Under the pieces are notes generated by a model, which was given only the letters and a program-made list of their open reading frames with translations, ran no database searches and was not told the origin of the DNA. Made by a program: the position numbers and the translations under genes. Of a DNA stretch of 64,000 nucleotides, positions 28,811 through 36,110 are shown piece by piece. Each line of letters opens with the position of its first letter. Position 1 is the first letter of the stretch. Source of the stretch: Extibacter muris (GTDB taxonomy: Bacteria; Bacillota; Clostridia; Lachnospirales; Lachnospiraceae); assembly GCF_004345005.1 (NCBI RefSeq), contig NZ_SMMX01000010.1, forward strand, positions 49,739 through 113,738, in the 5' to 3' direction.

Positions 28811-29836
28811 CTACTGTACTTGTGGCTCAGCAGCAGCTTCTTTTGCTTCAATTTCTGCTATTGCTTCATCGGAATAAATACCTAGTTTTTTCTTTCTCAT
28901 ATGTTTATCACACATAGATGTGATAATTGGTGCCGTAAATGCTGTTACGATTGCTGACACTGCTACCTGAGCCGTTGCCGCATTTGCATATGGCTGCCAT
29001 GTCGGATCCACTTCTGCAACAGATACCGGAACACTAGTTGCATTAGCTGCTGTAGTTCCCACTGCTGCCCCCATTGCATTTCTCTTCTTCTTTGGCAGGA
29101 AAAGCTGGAATAAAAAGTAGAACAAAAATGCTGTTAATGCGGAAATAATAGCGAGGACAATGCCTGCTAATCCACCTTGTGCAAGACTTGCAAGGCTCAT
29201 TCCTGCTCCAATTGGAATCATCATAAAAAATGTGATTATCGGCATCGCATCTGCAGCAACTTTACGGAATGTGTCATCCAGGTTGCCCCAGATGATTCCA
29301 ATACTCAGCGGAATCAAAGTAGCAATAAATGCATTCAGCGGAATAGATGCCATACCTGCAGTTCCCATTGCAATCATTGTAAAAAACGGTCCGTCATTCA
29401 ATGATAAGATCGAGATGGCACCAGCGTCTGTCTCATCCCCATATTGCTGGGCAAGTCCCAGATATAATCCGCCTGCCGAATTGGTCAATGCTGCGATAAT
29501 CGCCATTGGCGTAATTCCTGCAAACCCGGCAACGCCGCATATCTTTGTAACGATGAGGCCAAATGCTACTCCAAATACAAACTTCATAGCTGTCAACACA
29601 AATCCTTTGTAAATCGGCATTCCTATTTTCTTTACGTTAATAGATGCGCCATTCAGCAGGAGAAACATTCCTAACAGACAGGCTGTACCGGTCTTAAACA
29701 TTCCAGTTGTAAATCCCCCTATCTCCAGGGCATTGGGTATAAATGTGTTGCAGACCACTCCGATAAGCATAGGAACGATAATCAGCCCACCGGGTACTTT
29801 CTGCATTAGCTTAAAAAAACTTTTGTTTTCCTTCAT
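28811..29836 (-). CDS. kdgT: 2-keto-3-deoxygluconate permease family transporter
   Basis: A 341-residue transporter with about ten transmembrane segments. Family features include the N-terminal MQKVPGGLIIVPMLIGVVCN, ALTNSAGGLYLGLAQQYGD and TTAANATSVPVSVAEVDP. KdgT members import 2-keto-3-deoxygluconate or related acids with protons. It is the first gene of a minus-strand operon with MBL, Tm-1-like, aldolase, GntR and HPr-like genes, and has a strong ribosome site (AAGGAGGTAAC). Confidence 0.9.
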   Translation of the reverse strand: MKENKSFFKLMQKVPGGLIIVPMLIGVVCNTFIPNALEIGGFTTGMFKTGTACLLGMFLLLNGASINVKKIGMPIYKGFVLTAMKFVFGVAFGLIVTKICGVAGFAGITPMAIIAALTNSAGGLYLGLAQQYGDETDAGAISILSLNDGPFFTMIAMGTAGMASIPLNAFIATLIPLSIGIIWGNLDDTFRKVAADAMPIITFFMMIPIGAGMSLASLAQGGLAGIVLAIISALTAFLFYFLFQLFLPKKKRNAMGAAVGTTAANATSVPVSVAEVDPTWQPYANAATAQVAVSAIVTAFTAPIITSMCDKHMRKKKLGIYSDEAIAEIEAKEAAAEPQVQ

Positions 29837-29857
29837 CCTTTGTTACCTCCTTATTTT

Positions 29858-29924
29858 TGGATATTGGATATTGGATACGATTTATCTTTAATTTATAATA
29901 CCTTGTAATCGTTTATTTGTCAAT
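29858..29924 (-). promoter_or_regulatory. Promoter and triple tandem repeat upstream of the kdgT operon
   Basis: On the minus strand TTGACA (29919-29924) and TATTAT (29896-29901) are separated by 17 bases. Just downstream, the 7-bp unit TTGGATA (plus-strand reading) occurs three times in tandem at 29858-29878, ending next to the ribosome site. This arrangement suggests a repressor or roadblock site for the operon's GntR-type regulator. Confidence 0.7.
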
Positions 29925-30002
29925 CTGACTAATATGCTAAATATATTAATTTATTTTTGTGCATATTTATACTTTCTGTCATGTAGTACTTTTAATATGC
30001 GT

Positions 30003-30034
30003 AAAAAAAAACGGAGAGTATTATTCTCTCCGTT
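30003..30034 (-). terminator. Rho-independent terminator downstream of tRNA-Lys
   Basis: A perfect 9-bp stem AACGGAGAG/CTCTCCGTT with a 7-base loop and a run of eight or nine T on the minus strand. It lies about 240 bases downstream of the tRNA gene. The stretch 30035-30272 between them shows no credible gene. Confidence 0.75.
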
Positions 30035-30272
30035 AACCGTTCTTCCTTGGCTTGGCTTTACGCAATACCTTGTCTTAACCGTTGCTGTCTCTTTACCTCC
30101 CTTTTCCCAAGCAAGGGATAATATAACCTTATTACATAGAAAACTTCTTTTCTGCCTGTGTACCTTCCCCCTTTCCATCCGAAAACCCGAAACACCTTTA
30201 TCCATGCGGATCTGCACGAAAAAAACCACCGTCCCCGGAGTACCAAATGCTCCAAAAACAGTGATTTTCAAC

Positions 30273-30345
30273 TGCGCGATCAGGGGTTCGAACCCTGGAC
30301 ACCCTGATTAAGAGTCAGGTGCTCTGCCAGCTGAGCTAATCGCGC
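30273..30345 (-). tRNA. tRNA-Lys (anticodon CTT)
   Basis: The minus strand folds as a full cloverleaf: acceptor GCGCGAT pairs with ATCGCGC, the D arm is GCTCAGCTGGCAGAGC, the anticodon stem is CCTGA/TCAGG around the loop CTCTTAA, and the T arm is CAGGGTTCGAACCCCTG. The discriminator base is A and CCA is not encoded. Anticodon CTT reads Lys AAG codons. Confidence 0.96.
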
Positions 30346-30394
30346 ATTTCCCTATGCTGCCGCAGGTAAGCCTGTCACCTGTGACGCAAGGGTA

Positions 30395-30423
30395 ATTATA
30401 TAATATCGTCTGCCAAATTGCAA
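30395..30423 (-). promoter_or_regulatory. Promoter of tRNA-Lys
   Basis: On the minus strand TTGCAA (30418-30423) and TATAAT (30395-30400) are 17 bases apart, about 50 bases upstream of the tRNA 5' end. Confidence 0.65.
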
Positions 30424-30451
30424 GCCCTTTTTACAAATTTTTTCAGCTTTT

Positions 30452-31720
30452 TTAGACAAGATCTATTTCAGCTATCTTTGCTGCCTGCTCACGTCCTGTT
30501 TTGATTCCGGCAAATATATGCCTTGCCATTATTACGGTCCCAGCCGTCACGACGAGCGCTCCGCCGACGACGAGATACGGCACATGTCCAAGCTTATCGA
30601 ACAGCACCCCATACATAGCCTGCCCAACCGGCTGTGCACACATGGAGACTGCCATCGCCATCGAGATGACTTTTCCGACAAGGCGGACCGGAGTGACTTC
30701 CTGCACATAGGCCAGCATCTGAACAGAGAACATAGTTGCTATCATCATGATGACGCCATAGCAGAGCGTCATGACAATATAGGCTGCCATCGCAGGTACC
30801 GGTAACGCAAGTATAGCCCCCATCGGAAACAGTGCAAATGATGTCCATAGCAGAAGCTTCCATGCTTTCTGTATCTTGAGCTTACCCGCCAATATGCCTG
30901 TCAGCACTCCTCCGATAAGCCCTCCCGCAGCGCCGAACCCTTGGGCATAGCCATAGAGCTGGCTGGAAAGTCCGAGATAGATCTTTACGATGACAGGTAC
31001 GCCTACGATGATGAGGGAAGTCAGAAACAGGTTGAAAAATGCGATAAGGACAACTACTTTTTTGATGACGGGCTGCTCCTTCCGGATATAATTGACGCTG
31101 CTGCCCATATCCAGCTTTACGGTAGCCCATATGCTCTTTTCCGCCTTTTGCTTCACATCCGGTATCCTGATAAAGATTTCCATAACGGCAGACAGGAAGA
31201 AGCAGACGCAGCCTGCGGCCACGACAGGGGTCAGGCCCCACACGCCGTATACGATGCCGCCTGCCACCGGTCCAAGCAGCCCGGACAGTGCATTGATCTG
31301 ATTGATGATTGCATTGGCGGTCATAAGGTTCTCCTTCTCTTGCAGAAGCGGCATGCTTGCCTGCACAGACGGCTGATACACTGCCTGTATGCCGGATAAT
31401 ATGATCATGACCATGGTGACGAGCATCACCGGAGAGTACACATGGATCCCCAGCAGGAACAGAACTGTCAGCAGCGCCGTTGAAAAATCCAGAAATACCA
31501 TAATATTTTTCTTGTTAATCCTGTCTGCCAGCAGGCCGCCGACAGGCGAGAGCAGGGCCATCGGGATGAAAGAGCACGCCATGGCCGCGCCAAACACGAC
31601 GGAAGACCCCGTCGCGTCAAGCAGGTACAGAGGCAGTGCAAATCGCAGGATACTGTTCCCGAACAGTGATATGATCTGCCCAATCACTACTAGCACAAAA
31701 TTTCTGTTCATCAATTTCAT
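30452..31720 (-). CDS. MFS transporter (drug efflux type)
   Basis: A 422-residue major facilitator protein with twelve hydrophobic segments. The loop 2-3 signature is LSPVGGLLADRINKKNIMVF and helix 5 contains LSGLLGPVAGGIVYG. It resembles the MFS_3/MefA-like exporters of Clostridia. Its promoter region carries the same operator that lies before the TetR gene, so both are probably repressed by that regulator and induced by a substrate of the pump. Confidence 0.88.
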   Translation of the reverse strand: MKLMNRNFVLVVIGQIISLFGNSILRFALPLYLLDATGSSVVFGAAMACSFIPMALLSPVGGLLADRINKKNIMVFLDFSTALLTVLFLLGIHVYSPVMLVTMVMIILSGIQAVYQPSVQASMPLLQEKENLMTANAIINQINALSGLLGPVAGGIVYGVWGLTPVVAAGCVCFFLSAVMEIFIRIPDVKQKAEKSIWATVKLDMGSSVNYIRKEQPVIKKVVVLIAFFNLFLTSLIIVGVPVIVKIYLGLSSQLYGYAQGFGAAGGLIGGVLTGILAGKLKIQKAWKLLLWTSFALFPMGAILALPVPAMAAYIVMTLCYGVIMMIATMFSVQMLAYVQEVTPVRLVGKVISMAMAVSMCAQPVGQAMYGVLFDKLGHVPYLVVGGALVVTAGTVIMARHIFAGIKTGREQAAKIAEIDLV

Positions 31721-31735
31721 ATTTCATTCTCCTTT

Positions 31736-31758
31736 TCATACATTCGTTTGGTATGTAT
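31736..31758. promoter_or_regulatory. TetR operator copy 1, upstream of the MFS gene
   Basis: The dyad with half-sites ATACAT and ATGTAT around CGTTTGGT is identical over 23 bases to the site at 32466-32488. It lies between a TATAAT-like element (about 31763-31770) and the MFS ribosome site. Confidence 0.75.
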
Positions 31759-31768
31759 GTGACTATAA

Positions 31769-31803
31769 TATATGCGGCCTGAAGATTTCAGACCGCTTTT
31801 TTT
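31769..31803 (+). terminator. Hairpin with plus-strand T run between the TetR and MFS genes
   Basis: GCGGCCTGAA and TTCAGACCGC form a stem with one mismatch, followed by nine T on the plus strand. No plus-strand gene precedes it, so it may instead act as a weak bidirectional end for the TetR transcript. Confidence 0.4.
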
Positions 31804-32441
31804 TAGTCCAGTACTTTCCGCATATCCAGTAACGCCTCCCTTACTTCATCATCCACTATCGTAAGTCCGGTACCGTTCAGGACCTGTTCGATACACCCCA
31901 GCTTACGTTCAAACCTATCCATATCTACCGCAAATACAAGCGGGTTGATCCAGATATTCGCCAGCAGCATCAGAACTTCCGCTGCCTCAGCCGGATATTT
32001 GACCTTCAGTGAACCGTCCTTATTTCCTTCTTCGATATAGGAGGCTATAATGGGTGCGAACTCGCTTACAGACTCCCGCACTTCCATAGCCAGGAACTTG
32101 GGATTCTGCATGATGGTAGGCGCTGACTTCATGAGCTTCCTCTGGTCCGCATTCTTCACGCTGTATAGTATCATCTGCTTTAACTTCTCGCGGCCTGTCA
32201 TGTTATCAGCACTGTCATACATCGTTCGGAAGTCCACACCTTCGTGTACCTTGTCTCCGACAGCCCGGATGATATCTTCTTTTGATTTAAAATGATGATA
32301 AATCGCACCTTTGCTCAAGTCGCCGAGCTCATCTACGATATCCTGGATGGTCGTATTTTCATAACCCTTTTCCAGAAATAATTTCATAGACGCATCTAGT
32401 ATGCGCTGGACCGTCATTTCAGGATATTTGTTCCTTGCCAT
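31803..32441 (-). CDS. TetR/AcrR family regulator
   Basis: A 212-residue repressor. The N-terminal HTH reads RILDASMKLFLEKGYENTTI followed by DLSKGAIYHHFKSKEDIIRA. The C-terminal ligand domain is not specific. The ATG at 32441 follows GAGGAAAG. Two identical operator dyads, one before this gene and one before the MFS gene, show a self-contained efflux switch. Confidence 0.92.
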   Translation of the reverse strand: MARNKYPEMTVQRILDASMKLFLEKGYENTTIQDIVDELGDLSKGAIYHHFKSKEDIIRAVGDKVHEGVDFRTMYDSADNMTGREKLKQMILYSVKNADQRKLMKSAPTIMQNPKFLAMEVRESVSEFAPIIASYIEEGNKDGSLKVKYPAEAAEVLMLLANIWINPLVFAVDMDRFERKLGCIEQVLNGTGLTIVDDEVREALLDMRKVLD

Positions 32442-32465
32442 TTTACTTTCCTCATCTGCAGACAT

Positions 32466-32517
32466 TCATACATTCGTTTGGTATGTATATGTTATCACTG
32501 CTTTACCTGTTTGTCAA
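32466..32517 (-). promoter_or_regulatory. TetR promoter with operator copy 2
   Basis: On the minus strand TTGACA (32512-32517) and TAACAT (32489-32494) are 17 bases apart. The operator dyad at 32466-32488 touches the -10 box, the classical position for autorepression. Confidence 0.78.
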
Positions 32518-32571
32518 ATACTTTTCATATTTTTTCTTTCCCTTCATATATTAGTATAAGGAGGACAAGTT

Positions 32572-33084
32572 ATGATAAAAAAATTATATAACAAGGCGGA
32601 TCTTCCGTACATTATCGCTGTGGCGGTACTGGGATGCCTGAACCATTTCCTGTACGAGTGGACGTATGAAAGCGCAGCCGCCGCTCTCTTTTGTCCTGTC
32701 AATGAATCCGTATGGGAACATCTGAAGCTGTTGTTTTTCCCGTATCTTTTCGTGGTTATCTTTATCTATTGCTATGAGCACAGGACGTCTCTTTTCCGAT
32801 ATTTTTGTTCGCGCTTGCTAGCTGTCCTGTTTGGGATGTCTGCCATAGTAGTAATCTTTTACACGTATACGGGTATCGTCGGGCGGAGTTTTGTCGTTCT
32901 CGATATATTTATATTCTTCCTCAGTGTCCTGCTTGCTTTCCGTGCAGCCCCTGTGTTCTATCGGTGCCCTGTCTGCAAGAATGCCAGTTCGCTCGTGTTT
33001 ACGGGCTGGATTCTTGCTGTCGTATGTTTCTTTTTCTTCACATGCCACCCGCCGAATCTGCCATTGTTCTTTTCTCCGGTATAA
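32572..33084 (+). CDS. Polytopic membrane protein, DUF6512-like
   Basis: A 170-residue protein with five hydrophobic segments. The segment LNHFLYEWTYESAAAALFCP followed by VNESVWEHLKLLFFP is the recognisable core of a small uncharacterised membrane family that I recall as DUF6512. It starts behind AAGGAGG. It is the first of several plus-strand genes, with a 95-base gap to the next. Function unknown. Confidence 0.7.
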   Translation: MIKKLYNKADLPYIIAVAVLGCLNHFLYEWTYESAAAALFCPVNESVWEHLKLLFFPYLFVVIFIYCYEHRTSLFRYFCSRLLAVLFGMSAIVVIFYTYTGIVGRSFVVLDIFIFFLSVLLAFRAAPVFYRCPVCKNASSLVFTGWILAVVCFFFFTCHPPNLPLFFSPV

Positions 33085-33179
33085 ATATTCTTAAATTATG
33101 GTTTTCATATACTTTTCTTGGCTGTATAATATAATTGACGAATTTACTTTAATGCGTTACAAGAAAGGGGTATGGGATT

Positions 33180-33884
33180 ATGGCAATAGAATCTGTAAAA
33201 TGTAAAATAGAACATCACGCAGTGCTTTTTGCATATCTCGCAAAGCACGCGATAGAGCTGTGCAAAGAAGAGGGCAAAGAGGCAGTGCTTGAGGGGATGA
33301 CCGCCTATGGACGCGAGCGTGGCGCCCGGATGGCCGCCAGAGCGCTGGCCCGCGGTGACGAATTGACGACGATGACGAACCAGGCTTATGGGGAATGGAA
33401 ACCTGACTTCGACGGGCAGATGGAGTTCGGACAGCTGCGTACCGAGCCTACGCTTAAGACTTACATATCACGCTGTGCCTGGTGCGACGCCTGGAAGAAG
33501 CACGGGCTTCTCGACTACGGGAAATATTATTGTGTCAATGTAGACAATGCAGTTTACCAGGGATTCCGCCCGGACTTTGTCTGTACACCAACTACAACTG
33601 CTCTTAGCTGGGGCGGTGAGCGTTGCGAGTTCGACTGGGGACATCCTCTGACGGCAGACGAAGCCAGACAGCTTGCGGATAAGAAGAAAGAGCTAGGCAC
33701 GTCTTGTATGAAAGACTTTAATTTCCACACTGCCCATCTGCTCCACACGGTCGGCAATATGCTAAAAGAAATGCTTGGAGCTCAAGGAGAGAAGGCTGTT
33801 GCCCTTGCCCTGGAAGACTATGTACGTACGTTTGGGCAGGAATATCTCGACGTATTAGAAGGAGTGGACCATGAACAGTTCTGA
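33180..33884 (+). CDS. L-2-amino-thiazoline-4-carboxylic acid hydrolase family protein
   Basis: A 234-residue cytoplasmic protein. The family pattern is visible in EHHAVLFAYLAKHAIELCKE, the Cys-containing ISRCAWCDAWKKHGL, YCVNVDNAVYQGF and CEFDWGHPLT. In pseudomonads the founding enzyme opens the thiazoline ring of L-ATC to give N-carbamoyl-L-cysteine. The next gene overlaps by 14 bases and encodes an M20 amidohydrolase, a class that could hydrolyse the carbamoyl or acyl product. Most clostridial homologues have not been tested. Confidence 0.75.
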   Translation: MAIESVKCKIEHHAVLFAYLAKHAIELCKEEGKEAVLEGMTAYGRERGARMAARALARGDELTTMTNQAYGEWKPDFDGQMEFGQLRTEPTLKTYISRCAWCDAWKKHGLLDYGKYYCVNVDNAVYQGFRPDFVCTPTTTALSWGGERCEFDWGHPLTADEARQLADKKKELGTSCMKDFNFHTAHLLHTVGNMLKEMLGAQGEKAVALALEDYVRTFGQEYLDVLEGVDHEQF

Positions 33885-35133
33885 TAACATCATCGCAGAA
33901 TGGCTCTCTGACCATGAGACATCCATAGAAGCGGCTGCGGATTATATATACCAGCACCCCGAAACGGCATATGAAGAGACGCTGTCTTCCCGGTGTCTGG
34001 CCGACTTTCTGGAGGCGGGCGGATTCCGGATTGCATGGAAGACCGCAGGTATCGATACCGCTTTTACTGCATCTTGGGGCAAGGGTAAGCCAGCCATCGG
34101 CTTTCTGGCCGAATATGACGCCCTGGCTGAAATCGGCCACGCATGCGGACATAATCTGCTCGGCACAGCAGTGGCTGCCGCTGCCTGTGCACTGAAGGCA
34201 TATATGGAGGCATCCGGAATGGGTGGTACCCTTCATGTATTCGGCTGCCCGGCAGAAGAGATTATGTCCGGCAAGATAATCATGAACCGCCAAGGCATAT
34301 TCGACGGCCTGGATGCCGCTGTGACGTGGCATCCATTTGACCGCAACAGGGTAAGCAACGATATCTGGCAGTCCCAGGATATCAAGAATTATATCTTCCA
34401 CGGAGTCAGCGCCCATGCTTCCCGCTCTCCTGAGGAAGGAAGGAGCGCGCTGGACGCTGCAGAACTCATGAATGTAGGTGTCAACTATCTGCGCGAACAT
34501 GTGCCCCAGGATGTACGCATGCACTATGCCTACAAAGATAACGGCCTTCCGGCCAATGTCGTTCCGGACTACGCACAGACGAACTACTTCATCCGCTCAA
34601 GCAGGCGTTCGCGCACCGAAGACGCAAGCAGGCGCGTGGACGACTGTGCCAGGGGTGCAGCCCTGATGACCGGAACAGAGTTAGAAATCGAGCTCGTCGG
34701 AAGCTGTAAGGAGATGAAAGTCAACCGTGTGCTGGCAGAGATATATTATGACGCGATGACCCGGGTTCCCATCCCCAAGTACACCGAGGATGAAATCCGC
34801 TTCGCCGCTCAGATCAGTGAAGAAGCCGGCCTTGACAATGGCGGCATATATTTCCAGGGGCTGGAACCACTTGAACAGGAGCCGGTACCCATCTCTATCG
34901 GTACCGACGTCTCCGAAGTCAGCCACACGGTCCCGACGATAACGTTGAGCGCCGCCGCCATGTGCAGGGGCACCCCCCTCCACCACTGGGCCGCCGCCAG
35001 ACAGGCCGGAATGAGCATCGGCAAAAAAGGAATGCTCTACGCTGCCCGATGCATGGCTGAAGGCACAAAACAATTGATTGAGAAACCAGAAAATTTACAA
35101 AATGCCTGGAAATTCCATTTAGGGACAGGGTAA
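33871..35133 (+). CDS. M20 family amidohydrolase (AbgB-like)
   Basis: A 420-residue metal-dependent amidohydrolase. Recognisable motifs are GFLAEYDALAEIGHACGHNL (metal ligands Asp and His), FGCPAEEIMSGKIIM (Glu pair) and HGVSAHASRSPEEGRSALDA of the lid domain. The C-terminal SIGTDVSEVSHTVPTITLSA contains the last His. It resembles subunit B of p-aminobenzoyl-glutamate hydrolase. The 14-base overlap with the ATC hydrolase gene argues for a shared pathway. Confidence 0.9.
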   Translation: MNSSDNIIAEWLSDHETSIEAAADYIYQHPETAYEETLSSRCLADFLEAGGFRIAWKTAGIDTAFTASWGKGKPAIGFLAEYDALAEIGHACGHNLLGTAVAAAACALKAYMEASGMGGTLHVFGCPAEEIMSGKIIMNRQGIFDGLDAAVTWHPFDRNRVSNDIWQSQDIKNYIFHGVSAHASRSPEEGRSALDAAELMNVGVNYLREHVPQDVRMHYAYKDNGLPANVVPDYAQTNYFIRSSRRSRTEDASRRVDDCARGAALMTGTELEIELVGSCKEMKVNRVLAEIYYDAMTRVPIPKYTEDEIRFAAQISEEAGLDNGGIYFQGLEPLEQEPVPISIGTDVSEVSHTVPTITLSAAAMCRGTPLHHWAAARQAGMSIGKKGMLYAARCMAEGTKQLIEKPENLQNAWKFHLGTG

Positions 35134-35183
35134 AACTCAATTAGGGACGTAACCATTTTTAATTTTCTTACGTCCCCAATGAA
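35110..35183. repeat. Palindromic intergenic repeat, copy 1 (5' of proC)
   Basis: The core GGGACGTAAC pairs with the distal TTACGTCCCC around an AT-rich loop, and is preceded by the lead-in TTAGGGACAGGGTAAAACTC. A second copy with the same parts in the same order lies at 36012-36105, after proC. The palindrome could also end transcription after the M20 gene. Confidence 0.75.
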
Positions 35184-35194
35184 AGGAGATAAAC

Positions 35195-35992
35195 ATGATT
35201 ACTAAGAATATCGGTATTATCGGCTGTGGAAACATGGGGGGCGCTATTCTCTACGGTGCCTTGAAAAGTGGTGTCCTTCCTAAGGAGAACGCCTATGTAT
35301 ATGACATTAATCCTGAGATGATGAATAAGGCACGCGGCTGGGGCGTAAATCTTTCTAAGGATGATGAGGACGTGTGCCGAAGCAGCGATATCATCCTGCT
35401 GGCTGTTAAACCCCAGAACACCTCTGAGGCGCTTGCCCAATGTGCAGCTGCACTGGATGGCAAGGCCATGATGTCTATCGTTGCCGGAGTTACAGTGGAA
35501 CGTCTACGTACGATGATCAGTGGCTCACCCCGCATCCTCCGCATTATGCCAAATACTCCGGCTATGGTCTTTGAAGGAGCATTTGCCCTCTGTTCAGACA
35601 ATGATTTCAAAGAAGAGGAGCTTGCAGAAGTACAGCAGATCTATAATTCTATCGGTGTCGTAGAACTCGTACCGGAACACCTCATCGATGCCGTGTGCGG
35701 ATTAAGCGGCGGCGGACCTGCCTATGTCGCCATGTTCATCGAAGCAATGGCCGACGGCGGTGTCAAGCAAGGTCTCCCAAGAGCTACCGCTTACCGCCTT
35801 GCCGCCCAGACATGTCTCGGAACTGCAAAGATGATTCTTGACATGAATATTCATCCGGGCCAGTTAAAAGACATGGTAACCTCACCCGGCGGCACAACGA
35901 TTGAAGGATGTGAAGCTTTGGAAAAAGGCGGCATGAGGGCTGCCGTTATCGAATGCATCAATGCCGGAAGCGAAAAATCCCGGCGTCTCTAA
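35195..35992 (+). CDS. proC: Pyrroline-5-carboxylate reductase
   Basis: This 265-residue enzyme performs the last step of proline synthesis with NAD(P)H. The Rossmann motif GIIGCGNMGGAILYGAL is at the N terminus. The family signature near the C terminus is AQTCLGTAKMILDMNIHPGQ followed by LKDMVTSPGGTTIEG, and GLSGGGPAYVAMFIEAMADG lies before it. The start follows AAAGGAG. It is isolated from its neighbours by two copies of a palindromic repeat. Confidence 0.96.
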   Translation: MITKNIGIIGCGNMGGAILYGALKSGVLPKENAYVYDINPEMMNKARGWGVNLSKDDEDVCRSSDIILLAVKPQNTSEALAQCAAALDGKAMMSIVAGVTVERLRTMISGSPRILRIMPNTPAMVFEGAFALCSDNDFKEEELAEVQQIYNSIGVVELVPEHLIDAVCGLSGGGPAYVAMFIEAMADGGVKQGLPRATAYRLAAQTCLGTAKMILDMNIHPGQLKDMVTSPGGTTIEGCEALEKGGMRAAVIECINAGSEKSRRL

Positions 35993-36011
35993 AATAATAG
36001 TTCATTAGATT

Positions 36012-36105
36012 CTTATTTAGGTACAGGGTCTAGTTCATTTAGGTACAGGGCAAAATGCAATTGGGGACGTAACAAAATTGAAAATGGTTACGTCCCCAAT
36101 TACGT
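36012..36105. repeat. Palindromic intergenic repeat, copy 2 (3' of proC)
   Basis: ATTGGGGACGTAAC and GTTACGTCCCCAAT form a perfect 14-bp inverted repeat with a 13-base loop at about 36059-36101. The lead-in (TTAGGTACAGGG, twice) repeats the arrangement of copy 1. It may serve as a two-way terminator between proC and the convergent DUF1002 gene. Confidence 0.78.
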
Positions 36106-36110
36106 TTATT

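Noticed and set aside
29951..30271. A 106-codon minus-strand frame between kdgT and tRNA-Lys.
   Set aside because: It runs through the terminator at 30003-30034, has no good start and matches no family; it is probably chance.
35110..35183. A riboswitch controlling proC.
   Set aside because: The palindrome has a near-identical copy after proC and contains no recognisable aptamer core, so a dispersed repeat explains it better.
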